DNA of 64,000 bases from Eunapius fragilis (lineage: Eukaryota; Porifera; Demospongiae; Spongillida; Spongillidae): NCBI GenBank assembly GCA_963681505.1, contig OY811982.1, positions 1,589,156 to 1,653,155 on the forward strand, read 5' to 3'. The position numbers were made by a program, and so were the translations under genes. Under the pieces are notes generated by a model that was not told the DNA's origin, did not search any database, and saw only the letters and a program-made list of their open reading frames with translations. Positions 12,671-25,450 of this stretch are shown in pieces (the stretch's first letter is position 1; every line of letters begins with the position of its first letter).

Positions 12671-12956
12671 AGGTACAAATTTCAACACCATTTACGCCGA
12701 AATGTCTACATAATGTTCTCAAAGCTATAACTCCCCAATAGCCTAAAACTCCAACGAACGTGGGATCAGGAGTTACATCACTGTTGTTTGCGGCTGGACA
12801 AAATTCAGATAATTAGTCAAATCACACCAAGGTACAAATTTCAACACCATTTACGCCGAAATGTCTACATAATGTTCTCAAAGCTATAACTCCCCAATAG
12901 CCTAAAACTCCAACGAACGTGGAATCAGGAGTTACATCACTGTTGTTTGCGGCTGG
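12659..12956. repeat. Direct tandem duplication, about 138-bp unit with 159-bp period
   Basis: The block starting caaatcacaccaagg and ending gtttgcggctgg occurs at 12659-12796 and again at 12818-12955, nearly identical, separated by about 21 bp. It begins at the B box of the tRNA-like head, so it is probably the SINE body duplicated. Confidence 0.85.
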
Positions 12957-14162
12957 TCATCTCTTTGAGATCATTTGTTCTTTCATACACCCTACCACCG
13001 CTATTAATAAAATTACCTACGCGCAAGATTCTTGCCAAGAAGAGCTAGGATTTGCAGGAGGACAAGATCGCCGAGATCATGCCATATCTTGGGTAAGATA
13101 TGGCCGGCATAATCTTGGCACCTTGGGCAAGTTTTGGGCAAGTTGGGAAAGATATTGGGCAGGAATCGTGTCCAAGAACATTTTGCTGGGTTAACCAAGG
13201 TATATAATTCTTTTTCTTTGATTCCAAGCCAGGGTTTAAAAAGTGGAACTATTAGATCGCGATATGGGTGGCTTCTATGTAATCTTCTGTACTAACTACG
13301 CGTACCGCGATCGAATAGCTTCACTTCGACGTTCTGGCTTGGGTCTGCTTGGGACCAGAGAAAAAGAATTAGAGCTGGAAATTCGGGCCAAGCTCTAAAC
13401 GACTAGCATGCATTGTCAAATGTAAAAGGGATGTTAAACTGGAAGAACGTGAATAACTGTATTACAGTACACCACGGTAGACAAATGTACTCCCGGGAGG
13501 ACGCCAGGTACATTAGACATATTAATGGAGTACATGTACTTATATACGGCAGCATATGATCGTCCGATCGATCGCTAAATTTGGGGGGGGGCGGGGCTTA
13601 GCCCCCCAAATACATATTTGGAGGGGCTAAAGCCCCGCTTCCTCCCCCCCCCCCCCCCCTCCCCCCTCTTCCGCCGCCCCTGAACTCTGTATTTCGTATC
13701 CTGGATAGTTTTAAAATTTCTCTTATGTCTCTCAAACGGATGTTTTAATTAGCATCCGATAGCTATGGTAGGAGTCTGGACAGTGAGCTAACTATCGCTA
13801 AACTGTCGTGACTAGTTTAGCTTAGGTTCAGTGTTGTATTAGGAGGTATGTAGCTTCTCGTACGGCAGGTTTATTGTCGTGTCTGTCTCGGCGTGAGTGA
13901 AATAAAAGCTAGTGATATAGCTCCGTGTATCTGTTGGATAAAGCCAGAATCGAAGCTTGATCATATTCACGGCTTATATTATGAGTTCTGAGTGCCATAA
14001 ACATTGTATATGGTATAATCGTATTCATACGATGAAAATATGAGGTCATTATGACCATACAAAAGGACAATATGTCACAATATAAATTGTGCCGTATGCT
14101 ATCAAGCGCTGGTCCAAAAAATTATTAACAATAATAATAAGTGTATAGAAAGTACACACACT
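12957..14162. other. No gene recognised; short inverted repeats and G/C tracts
   Basis: 13020-13190 holds imperfect inverted repeats around gccatatctt / aagatatggc. 13583-13680 has G- and C-runs around ggggcttagcccc-type pairing and ends in ccgcccctg, a possible hAT-like terminus. The rest looks unique and non-coding. Confidence 0.4.
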
Positions 14163-15894
14163 GAGGTCTGTCTCTCCAACCTCTGGTCCATTTGGAGGAG
14201 GGACAAGACTGACCATCACAGGCACTGACCTTGGAGTGACAGGTTGGGGACATTGTTAGTGTGACTGCCGGAGGAGTGTCCTGTATGGTACAGTCAGATG
14301 GGTAAATACCAGGGACACAGGTTGTGTGTGTCACTGGAGCATACACCTCTGGAGGGATGCAGAATGTGATAATAACTATTAATAGATCTGGTACCATGGC
14401 AACAGCACAATCCAACCTCTACACATATGTGAGGCCATCCATCTCTTCAGTATTTCCAAAGTCAGAACCAATGTCAGGAGGTACTAATGTTGTGATTGGA
14501 GGAATGTTCCAAAATGTTGGTAATGGAGTGAAGGGAGTGCTGCTGAATGGAGCTGTGTGTGTCATATTGTGAGTTGAAGGTTTCCATCCACCATGATGTG
14601 TCCATGACCACTGTTGTACACCTCCACAGACAGTCATCACCCACACAGGTCACATGCACATCATCTGTACAGAATGTGACAGGTGTTGGTTTGGTGACAG
14701 TCTACATTGACAGTGAAGTGACCACCAACACTGGAGTCACCTTTGAATACACAAACAACCCTACTTACACTTCAGTGTCTCCTGTTAGGACCATACCAGC
14801 GTAAGTCCTAACACCAGATGAAGATCATGGTTATACCATTGCTGGATGTTCATTCTTTCTCAGTGGAGGCATCATTCTGACCTTCACTGGAGCTTACCTC
14901 AATGTTACCCAGATGCCTACCTTCCATTTGATAACAAATGCAATGATGAAGGTATGATGCTATGAACCACCATGGCTAACAAGCACTACCTTATGTTATG
15001 TTTCTCCACCATCCTCTTCCTCCATCTCAGGAATCCCTATGTAACCAGACATTCACCGCTCTCAAGTGTTATGCCCCACCCCTGGGTTCAGATTGGTATC
15101 AACTACACCATTATGATGGATGGAGCTCCTGGACCTGTTGGAGACCCTCTGAAGATTGGAGTGGTCCCAAATCCTGTCTTTACAACTATTAACCCTGATG
15201 ATCAGAAGCAGATCAGTGGCTCTGTGAAAAGTATTGCAATTATTGTATGTGATACCAGCAATGGACACAACTGTACACTCATTATGTTACTTGCTCAGGG
15301 AACAAATGTCTAGAGTGTAGACCTCAGTGAGATCATGGTGACTGTTGGTGGACAGCTATGTGTTATAAACACAAACCTTGTTACCTCTACTGTGAGTGGT
15401 CACTAGGTGTGTATAATGAGACCATCAGTTTTTTACCCTCCTCCCATATAATGATCAGGCACTCTCCTGCACTCCTCCTAACTTCATGAAAACAACAATA
15501 TCTTCAGCTGTCTTATACCCCGGTGTGGACCCAAGTGAGCTACCAAAGTTTCTAGAGAGAGGGAGGAGACTGGAGAAGCCTGATAATGCAGCTTGTTCTG
15601 ATACTATGTTAGTACATACCTCCATATTCTGTGTTGTTTGAAATGTTACACTATTTCAGGTACACACTGATGTTAAAGTGTTGGGATTCTGACCCTGAGG
15701 ATAGACCATCATTCACCAAGATTGGCTGTACCATCTCAAAGGGTCTACAGACAATGGAGGAATATCTTGATGTGTCTTTAGCTGACAAAATCCCTGTAGA
15801 TGGGACTGGACAACTAACATTGGTAAGAGGAAGCTTTTATCTATTGATTATATACAGCACAATCAGTTGTTCCACTATTCTGCTACACTTATGA

Positions 15895-17250
15895 CGTGTA
15901 CATACCAAAATATTCACATTGATGAACTGCATGGGGGGAAATCCAACAGCATAGTTGGTAATCTATACGTTACTGTACATGTGACACACTGAGTTACATA
16001 TATGTTGTGTAGTACTGTTATAGAGGATTGTAACAAGTGATTCTGTTTTTGTAAGTTGCAATTACTTTATTAGAAAATAAGAAATCAAATGCTCAAAATG
16101 CATTTGATGGAGTGGAATCTTAGAAAGAATTGAAAACATTGTCTGTGAAGCATGTGCACTTGACTCTTCAAATGAACTGATGATTGCTCAACACAACATG
16201 CAAAACAAAGGTTTCTATGTCATGTAAATAAATGTTATAAGTAAAAAATAACATTCTCCGATGAGAAAGTAGGGATGGGAGGCAGAGGTGGTGTAAAATA
16301 GGAATGCGACAAAGTATTGGAGAAAGACTTTTTTGGTTCTATTCTTTTGGTTTTTGTCTCATTTTTCTTTCTCCAAAACCTTGTTCCCTTCCTTATTACA
16401 CCACCTTTGCCTCCAATTCCTATATTATACCAACCTTATAAAGTGGGAGATGTTTGTTCCCTCTATTTATCATTGATAACAATTAGTTGGACATGGTCCA
16501 ACTACTGCATTTGGTTGGGCCACATCTGACTAGACTAGAGTAAACCCAACCAAATTTAATCATCGATATCTTCCACATCCCAAGTCATTCTCCATTAACT
16601 TCATACCTTGGAACATTACAAATGTGATGAAGGAATCACCTTCCTTACCTACCCCACCTGTACCAAGGGTGGCGCATAGTGTATTATGTTCTGCTTATCC
16701 ACATGTAGGTCAACCAGGGTGTAATTGATCATCAAAGACATGACCTGGAAGGAGAGAGAATTGAAACTGTTGCCTGTGAAGCATACACACTTCACTCTTC
16801 CAGTGACTGTGGAAAACAGATAGATGTGAGTATTTAGCATGACATTTGCGAAAGCGTTCAAGCCTTTCGTTCCTTGATGATCCACTGCTTATTATTGAAT
16901 GTGAAATTAATTTTTCATACCATAAATTATTATCTATTTGTGGACTGAATTGTTGCTACAAAAAGAACCTGATAGTTTTTTTCCTTCAAGATTATTAATA
17001 AACAGCTGATATGTTCTCTACAAATGACTATAGCAGTTATGCACTGAGAATCAGACTACGCATTATGTACATCACCAAGTTATAAATTACTAAATTTATT
17101 GTCCTTTGTTGTGTTAGTATGAGGACCTCAAAACTACAAGCAATTTGCAATGCCGATGGCATACATGCAGAAAACCTTAAACATCATTATACTTGTGTTA
17201 TTTTGTATCCTCCCTAATTGCATCATACATGAATATTTGCTCTCCGGTAC
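15895..17250. other. Intronic or intergenic DNA of the pseudogene, no gene seen
   Basis: AT-rich sequence between pseudogene exons. No supported coding frame; a candidate tail exon follows at 17254. Confidence 0.4.
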
Positions 17251-17549
17251 AGACGAATAACAGTGCTCCTCCGATGCAGCCTGCTGCTATGGTTACTGAG
17301 GATTATATGGATACATTCAGTAATTGTTTAACCCTAACTGTAAGCCTCCTCTATTAATAGAAATACAAAACTAATTCAATTGCATTTACAAGTTTTATAA
17401 GTGACAGGTTGTATAAGAGTCCCCATTAACGCATATTAGCTTAAGAGGGATGGCTAGAACCGGGGCCTGAGGCCGACATGAAGCTTGGTTATCCAGCTTG
17501 CTGTAGGTGCGGCGTTGGGGACCCACACACGAGGGTGCCATTAAGGGTT

Positions 17550-17600
17550 GGGGGGTTTAAGATGGAACCCAGAAAATATGGGTTCCATCTTAAACCCCCC
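17550..17600. repeat. Perfect 22-bp stem hairpin with 7-nt loop
   Basis: ggggggtttaagatggaacc plus ca pairs without mismatch with 17579-17600 across the loop gaaaata. It could be a tiny MITE or a hairpin RNA precursor; perfect pairing and short length favour a mobile-element hairpin. Confidence 0.85.
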
Positions 17601-18479
17601 TAATAATAGATACTTTAAGCCCCAAAATTGGGCTTAATATAAAGATATTATTAGGCCAAGGCGCTGAAGTTACCATTCACCCTCCTAAAAAGAGAATGAC
17701 CCCAAAAGTTGACATCACTTAATTGGCTCCAATCGCACTATTACAACTGAATATTGTAAATTATAATGTGAAAGAGATTTATAAACTGCCTAATAACCTA
17801 CATAAAAGTTGTTACAACTGTTTGATGTTTTATTTAATGGTGTTCAAAAAACAAAATTGAATACCACAAAACAACTATGATGACACTTTAACCACACTTT
17901 GACTTTTGAGGTTCAATAACATATTATTATATCAAATGATGATTCTTACTTCATTTAGTGATGAAGTACTTAAGTGTTTATTTAATTTATTGTCAGTTAT
18001 GCCTTAATGATGTTATGACCTTAAATTCGCTGCAGCTTGAGCAACTTTATTACAATTAAATAAGACATACATAAAATAAGACAGACCAATCATGCTGCAC
18101 TGAAGAAACCCACCTTAAGTGTCAATGTCATCAAAAATAAAACAGTCTTCAGTAATAAAGGTGCCCATTACAGAAGCAGCATTGCCTCATTGTGCAGCTA
18201 CAACAGGTAGAAGTAAATATGAGATTGTTTGTACTTCCTCATTTTGATAATAGATGTCAGATAAAACCATCTTGCTGTGACAGAATTCAAACTGGGGTTT
18301 TTGTTGGGGTTATCATAATTCCTCCATTACATTCAGCATCCTGTTCCTGATGAATGTGATGGATACACACCGATGGGAGTGGTCACTGAGGAAGCACAGG
18401 AGTACGTGATTCCCACTGTACCACATGGTGGAGTGGTGAAGAATGAAAATGAATGTGCACATGTCAACACAAGACCATA

Positions 18480-20010
18480 AGTAGTTGCTAAATTACCATC
18501 TACTTTGGGCGTAGCATGATGTAGTACATCTAGTTAAATTGTAGTAACCAGCTTCATTATTATGTGTTTTTTTGTATCAAATTATTGCAACTTGGTGTAA
18601 CTTGAATAAGGTGTGATTCAAATAATTGTGAGTCGGTAGTTAGAGCCTATTCGATGAATTAACTTTAACGATAAAGTTAATTCATCAGCTTTTTAAAAAA
18701 ATGGCATGAAAAACGTTAATATACTTACCAGAAAGGGAAATAGGAAATAATAAATACCCCACACAAAACATAAATATGGGAGCAGTTGTGGGTGCTTTGG
18801 CTATTGATTTAGCAATGAATTGTACGTGATGCTGATAATTATGTGCAATGCTACTCAAGGGTAAATTAAATTAACCACAGTTATAGATGTGAGAATTGTG
18901 TTATTGATAATAATTACTACACATAATGGAGGAAACATGCAATAAAAAACATTCTCCAATTTATTCTTTCACAAAGACCAGTAACAGTGCTCCATCTGCT
19001 CCTACGGTTCAGTATTGAGTGTCATATACAAAAGTGGATAAAATAAACATTCCTTTGATGCATATAAAAGCAATTGAAGGAAGGCTGTGGTCAAACATGT
19101 ACTATTGAAAGAGCTTTAATTCCAAGGATTGAAGATGATAACTACTGATTAATCTAGTAGCTATAACTCTGTGTGTTGTGGTGTTGCACAGACTTCAAAT
19201 TTGGCACATTATGTTTATGCCAAACCAAAGAAGATGAAGAATTGAAATGAGGAGTTTTTTTAATTAAATTATTTATAAACCTAGTACCGGTAATTGAATT
19301 TCCAACACAATACTATGCAACTCATGTTTGCCACATACAGTATTGCATCAGTGTATTCACAAAGACGCATTCCCGTATCATATTCCGGTCACAGCTTTTA
19401 TCCCGATTTAATTAAACAATGAAACCTCCTATGGGTGCACCTAGAAGTTCCAAATTAGCTAAGGCTATCAAACCTTTTCATCTCAAAGAATTCAATATGC
19501 CTTTGATGACATGAATTGGAGTCGTTCATGAACGGACTTATAAGGCTACGGATGCAAAATTATATCCCTGCTTGGGCCTGTTACCAACCCCGTTATCTAT
19601 GTGCTAGCTATGTACAAAATCACGTGCGCGGGTCCGTAAATAGTTGATCCAAAATTACGTCAAAAATTGGACTGGAGTTTGTGAAATTTGAGAAGTATTG
19701 AGTGGCTTACCCACTTCATTGCTTAATTGAGTAAGGTAATATTGGCAGTGCGATTGCCTAAATTTAAACCACTTCACTACCCATCCATATCAGGCGCATT
19801 CAATTAATAGTAAAATTTTGCGAATGAATCTTGACTATATGTCTTTTGATCCATTGTCACACTATAAAGTTTCAGGAGACTTGGATGGTGCCCAAAGGGT
19901 GCTTTAATCGTCCAGGCGTTTTGATTTGGCCTGCCTGAAACATGCACAGATCATTTTATTTTAAATTGCTATATTTATGCATCAGCCTAGTAGATTAGCT
20001 TAGACTTCAT
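18480..20010. other. AT-rich DNA; second tail-exon-like fragment
   Basis: Homology to the region after the intact receptor gene (34684-34750) continues briefly past 18480. At 18974-19015 an exon-like fragment after tttcacaaag reads TSNSAPSAPTVQY and stops; it resembles the exon at 17254. A short 15-bp stem hairpin lies at 18652-18685. Otherwise nothing recognised. Confidence 0.4.
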
Positions 20011-20491
20011 ATACCGTATTCCTTGATTTCAAGCCGCGGATTCTATTCAGGTCACGAGTGTATACGAATTATCATTTTTGACCGCTACTGTAACTGGTTA
20101 CTGTTGTGTAGTAGCATGCGTGACAGGTTAACCGATGTGGTGCACTATTCTGCTGCCATTACACTACGCAAAAACGTTTTTCCTGTCACTTCCACCCTGA
20201 ATCCGTCGGACTTTAAACAAGATGAACAGACCCAAGTCAAGAGCCAATCGGTATGTTCGAGTGGAGTGAAACGGTTCGCCGATATTTACCTATATCAATA
20301 GCGCCGACGGGTTCAGGGTGGAAGTGACAGGAAAACGCGTAGTAGAATAGTGCACCACAATCAATTAACCAATAGCGCATGCTACTACACAACAGTACAG
20401 TAGCCAGTTACAGTAGAAGTCAAAAATGATAATTCGTATACCATCGTGACCTGAATAGAAGCCGCGGCTTATAATGAAGGAAATACGGTAT
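20011..20491. mobile_element. Foldback element (MITE) with about 190-bp inverted repeats
   Basis: It begins ataccgtattccttgatttc and ends with gaaggaaatacggtat. The arms at 20011-20215 and 20303-20491 are reverse complements with scattered differences and a short unique centre. The open frame inside is the inverted repeat itself and is not a gene. Confidence 0.85.
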
Positions 20492-21793
20492 GCAAAATTA
20501 TAACCAAGTAGCCCTTTTTTGTAACATAATTTTTTGTGATAATGTTGTGAAAACTCTATTTATTACACACCCTATTCTTTGAAGCACATAGTTGTAAATC
20601 AAATCCACTTGACGTGTGAACAGAGTAATCTATGTTTATTGTTGTAGGATTTTAATAAGATGGTGCCCACACATTGATATTATGAAGCCATTTATTCATA
20701 TTTAATTATGCATGCACAAAAGAAGTTCCAATCCGCTTTTTTTACTTTTAAGAATGGAGACAGTCCTTGATCTAGAGTGCCTCATGGAAGAATATAAAAG
20801 TGATTTAGGTGAGCCCTTATAGCTCCTGTAAAATAAGAAATGGGTTAGTTTGTATATAAACTACTAATTAACCAATGACAACCCAAATGAAGCAGCCAAG
20901 TTAGATGAAAAAATGAAAGCTGTTAGGCTGAAGTGAAGCAAGACTGCGTGAGGCTCAGAGAAGTACAATACTAACTGTTATGTCAGATACTTCATCCTTA
21001 ATGGCCTTTACTTTGAACACGTTTGGTATGTAGATCAACCAAATATACTCTATAATGGACATATCATTTTTGTGAACGAAATCTTAAATTCCAAAAGTCA
21101 TTGTCACATATTGGAAAACGGATGAAGCAGAGGAAGACGGGGAGAATGTTTCGATTACAACATATGGACTACTTGCAAATTATATTGCTGGTGACCTTAA
21201 CTTCAGCGGTGGACTTAATCCGTGAACCTTTTGCATATATTTATTGTCATTACATGCAAATAACATAAATTAAGCAATATTAAGTGCATCTGTATGTAGT
21301 CAGACTATATGTGTTAAGGTTTTGGTTAAGGTTGCGCACTTATTGATATCTCTGTATTCAATAGAAACTCAACCGGGACAGTTTTTGTTTTGCGCATCCA
21401 TCTATTCGCGTACATTATACCGATCGTTTTTATTTTGATCTTTAAAATTCCGTTTACTCGCAAGGAGATGCATCATCGCGATATCGTTGGAATGCAGAAA
21501 TTGTGCTCTTTCCTGTGGTATACATTTTATCGCAAAAAAAAAAAAAAAGAAAAAAAAAAAAAAAAAGGAAATATGAAAAAAATTGTCAACTACCCATTTG
21601 TGGTATAGCAATGGTGAGGTGTTTAAGTTATGGTCGATATATCAACTTCTGCAGCTCTAGGCAGAACAGTATAACTTACATGATTGTATGAATGGGTGTT
21701 ACAGGTTTTGTAAGAATCATCAATATTGATACTGTCCTATTCACTTTTGGCTATGTATCACGGATAATATCATGGCCGCGAATCAAATGTGCG
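20492..21793. other. AT-rich DNA, no gene recognised
   Basis: Includes an A-rich stretch at 21534-21566. No splice-consistent frame seen. Confidence 0.4.
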
Positions 21794-21825
21794 GGGGCGT
21801 TCTTTACTTCCGTTTATTAAATAAC
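21794..21825 (+). promoter_or_regulatory. Conserved proximal block of the MGC-protein family
   Basis: The block combines ggggcgtt, a ttccg core (ETS-like) and a TATA-like tttattaaataa, just upstream of the ATG at 21835. The same order occurs upstream of the four minus-strand paralogs. A promoter role is inferred from conservation. Confidence 0.55.
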
Positions 21826-21834
21826 TTTTCGAAA

Positions 21835-24598
21835 ATGGGTTGTACGGAGAGCAAAAGTGAGTGAGCTATACGCAAGTGGTTTCTCTTTGTTGTTATCTGT
21901 TCTTACCATATTATGTTATATAGTCACTCTTACGATATCGCATATATACATGTGTATTTTAAAAACGTGCTTACAATGTGTGTGCGTTCAGATAATTTCT
22001 TCAGGGGCTGAAGTAACGGTCTAAAGTAACGGTCAAAAGTTGGTGCGGCCAATATAATGGCCGTGGCATTAACCCTCCCGCGCAACGCATTAGCGTTGAA
22101 CAGATCTCTGAATGATAGCAACGTTTTTGAACGAAACTGAATAACTTATAACCTGCGTATACCGTAACACCTCTTCTTCCGTCCCCACAAATACTGGCTA
22201 GTGCTTATACGTGCGTATCTACATAACCGTGGCGTTTTTTTTTTTTTTTTTTCAAAATCAATTAGGAATACCATTTTCTTTCATTAAACAGTTACGGACT
22301 GAAATACACTACACAGTCAGTGAAAAAACTGCATCAATTTTTGATTTTATTGATGATTCAGCACACCTGCGTATTAAGAACTAGTATAGTACAGATTTAG
22401 ATATGCATGTGGTGATTATACAAATGATTTTTTTTTTAAACCAAATATTAAAATTGATTTTATTTTGTTCACTGTGATAGTTATAATTAAAACATTCACG
22501 AGGCTTTTTTTTTTTCCAGTACTATCAGTCTACTTCTAAACTATTAAAAGCAAGAACGCATGCAATCAGACGCGCCCACATATTTGGATATACGCGCACA
22601 CATATTTTGGTTGGATTATTAAAGATGTGGCACGTATGAACTCGGTACCGTTTTTAATGATGATTTCTAAGGTGTTTTTGAAAACGTTATATTTCCGCGA
22701 CCATATATTCGTTTCTTGCCAAATTCAAGAAACCTATTGCCCCATCCCTTATGTACATATATTTTGATGTTATAGATCCACTCCGTTGGCTGTATCCAAG
22801 GCCTGGTAAGTCCCAGGGGTAAAACGTATCATAGCTCCAACACCGAAAATACTTTTAATGCCAAATTTGAATTACTAGTAGGAAAATGGTATCCAAACAA
22901 ACGCTGACTTTTCGCAATACCTTTACAGCGATGGTTCAGGCGAGGTTTAGTGTCAAACTTAATGCAACAGTGAACCATTTTATAAATTTACATGCGTGCG
23001 ACACCTCCGTTTGTACGTGACGTCACACGGGATAGGCATGGAAGCTGAAGGAAAGTACGTGGGGCTGAAATCGACACCTTTGCACAAAAAACATCTATTC
23101 GCTCGTGATAAACAGTCCATTGTACGCACATTCACCTATATTCGTGATGAATGCAAGGCTGGAAGGCTAGTTGTTAAAGGCCGAACTGTAGCAAACATGT
23201 TTGGGTGTGCCGGTTCAGAATTTTAGATGAAGCCTTAAGCGAATTAGAAGATAACTTTGATGAGGGATCTGAACTTGTAGAAGATGGCACCGAATCAGAC
23301 GGTGATGATGGAGAGGAAATATAAATCGTACACTTCTGATTTTATTGTCTGCCATTTTTTTAAGCTTTACCCGAACTTGGCAATGTCAGCCAAGCGTCTT
23401 TTCGATGTAAATACTGACAACTACATATTTCTTTTACGTGGAATCGCCGTCCATTTAAGTAAGAAACGTTTGACGTCACGCAGAAATGGAGGTGTAGCAC
23501 GTATGTAAATGGTTTACCGCTGCACTACGTTTGACACTAAGCCTCGCCTTAACCATCGCTGTAAAGGTATTGCGAAAAGTCAGCGTTTGTTTGGACACCA
23601 TTTTCCTACTAGTAATTCTAAAAGTATTTTCGGTGTTGGAGTTAGGATACGTTTTACCCCTGGGACCTACCAGGTCTTGGATACAGCCAACGGAGTGATT
23701 CTATAACATCAAAATTGCACTATATAGGTTTCATGAAAATTTGGCAAGAAACGAATATATGGTCGCGGAAATATAACGTTTTCAAAAACACCTTTAAAGT
23801 CATCATTAAAAACGGTACCGAGTTTATATGTGCCACATCTTTAGACAGATTACCATCACTCTATGAAATGAATAAACAAGTATACAATGTAGGCGAGGGT
23901 CCGTATCCGTCCGTATCAGCCGCGCCCTGGCAAGTAACTTTCGCACTTTAGCACATTACCGCACATGGCGATCACTACTTAACGTATCCGACCTCCATGC
24001 TAGCCAGACATTTGCACATACAAAGCATACACAAAAAAAACGCTCGTGATCAGATTGTTTTATAGCATCCAAGCACAACACTTATTCACTGTATGCAGAC
24101 TACAACCTCGGATACACAGGAATGTATTCTGTTTACGTTCTTCTTGTGATGTACCAACACACAGAAGCCTGTCAATTGTAGTGGTCCCTTTACGTATTGG
24201 AATTTAATAGGACATCTGGAAGCAGCCAACCAAGAACAATTAGGAAAACTATGTGTTCTTTGGGAAAGGCATACACAGCAAAGCGATGAGTGACCTGATA
24301 AAATATGAATGCAAGAATATGTAAGAGTCCTTCTATTGAATTCCACATCTTAAGCGTAAAGGGTACTTGATCCATAATAAGTTTGTACACTATGTCATTT
24401 CTGCTCTACAAATTTCTATCATAATTATCTTAGATAATTTGTTAAGTCATTTCCTATTTCTTTTGTGTTGCAGCATCCAACCCTGCAGGCTATGACAGTG
24501 GCGATGGTGGCTGGAACGGTGGTGGTGGCTGTGACAGTGGTGGTGGCTGTGATGGGGGTGGTGATGGTGGTGGCGATGGTGGTGGTGGTGGTGACTGA
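21835..24598 (+). CDS. Short MGC-type Gly-rich protein (fifth family member)
   Basis: Exon 1 (21835-21856) encodes MGCTESK plus one base; the intron starts gtgagtgagctatacgcaag, matching the paralogs. Exon 2 (24474-24598, after ttgtgttgcag) completes a 48-residue protein containing SNPAGYDSGDGGWNGG and CDSGGG blocks and ends in a Gly/Asp run. MGC at the start, with Ser at position 6 and Lys at 7, fits N-myristoylation and Cys palmitoylation as in Src-family kinases. Unlike the others it lacks the His-rich centre. The 2.6-kb intron contains a foldback element (22618-23845) and a conserved block (about 24053-24115) shared with paralog introns. It may be a reduced or decaying member. Function unknown. 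Confidence 0.6.
22618..23845. mobile_element. Long-arm foldback element, about 1.2 kb, in the intron
   Basis: 22618-23030 is repeated as reverse complement at about 23460-23845 (landmarks aagatgtggcac / gtgccacatct and tccactccgttggctgtatc / gatacagccaacggagtga). The roughly 430-bp centre has a frame reading KSTPLHKKHLFARDKQSIV and TVANMFGCAGSEF before a stop, followed in another frame by an acidic stretch, so a captured or decayed coding piece is possible. No transposase is seen, so it is non-autonomous. Confidence 0.8.
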
Positions 24599-24691
24599 AG
24601 AGTTACAGCAGAATTATCTGTATATGGACAATCAGTATTTTTGTGACCATTTAAAAGTTAATTGTTTACATGAGTGCATTCCTATATGTAA

Positions 24692-25450
24692 ATGTTGATA
24701 GAGCGCCAGAAAGGCCCATATCATGCAGCAGTGTTGATACCAGATGGTTTAGGCCTTCAACTGCAACCAAATTTGTTTAAGACTGCTATCAGATGGTTGT
24801 TGGGAACTAGCCACATGGCATGTCCTGACGGTAAATCTCTGGTTTGTCCTCTTTGTTCTGACAAAGCATTGCACAAATTAGTTCATAACTTACAACCTGC
24901 CAGTGTGGAGGTGATGAAACTAATAGGCATAACTTGTTTTGAAATGAATTGTTCAATGCATTATGTCCTCATCAGCTCACCTTAAGGTTGGATGTGGCTG
25001 GGGGCTGGACAAATCATAAACTAGACCAGCCGACATCTTAGTCTCCAACTGGGATGGCAGTGCCTCTGAAGCATATGACATATGTGTGACCCCCCCCCCC
25101 CCCCCCCCCCCCTACATCCATCTTTAGTTGTTGACGCGGGCATGTCACCTGATGTGGCTGCAAGAGCCACAGAGGAGAGGAAACACTCTGAAAACAATGT
25201 TATAAGTGCAAAGAGTATCAGCTTGCATCGGTAACCATAAGGCAGTTTGTGCATGATATGATCAATGGACTGAACAAGGCTGTGTATACTTTCCTGAGCC
25301 CAAGGAAAGCTGCCTGATCTTGATTCTTTGGTGATTTTGGTTTTGCAAGTAGTAATGGACATTACTTTTATGGTGTAATAGGAGATTGCATGACAGTGGG
25401 CATTTTTGTTGGGAAGAAAGGTGTAGTGTGGGTAGATTGTGTTGAGAAAC
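24692..25450 (+). pseudogene. Decayed retroelement polyprotein fragment
   Basis: 24692-24985 encodes FKTAIRWLLGTSHMACPDGK and CPLCSDKALHKLVHNL, resembling the post-RT zinc-knuckle region (WLG, then CPxC, then a His/Cys cluster) of retroelement polyproteins common in marine invertebrates. Downstream, around 25021-25200, a frame reading RPADILVSNWDGSASEAYDI and then ATEERKHSENN resembles the following region of the same proteins. The frame is broken by a poly-C tract (25088-25112) and stops. A short piece of the start (gttgatagagcg... to gatacca) is repeated at 26187-26233. Confidence 0.55.

Larger units (their letters stand above)
14163..18479 (+). pseudogene. Truncated copy of the MET/plexin-like receptor kinase gene
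   Basis: 14163-14577, the exon near 14638-14803, 14864-14950 and about 15030-15400 match the IPT-coding exons of the gene at 27203-34686. At about 15485 the homology jumps to the exon for the end of the kinase domain (15520-15606), then 15661-15820, and a C-terminal tail exon at 18338-18479. Transmembrane segment, glycine loop, catalytic lysine, HRD, DFG and APE regions are all missing. A frameshift lies near 14242 and an in-frame TAG replaces a Leu codon near 15311. An exon-like block at 17254-17338 contains EDYMDTF, and the tail exon contains GYTPMG and EYVIP, tyrosines absent from the intact gene. Not a working receptor. Confidence 0.85.

Noticed and set aside
20023..20301. 92-residue frame
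   Set aside because: It lies inside the arms of a foldback element and has no similarity to known proteins.
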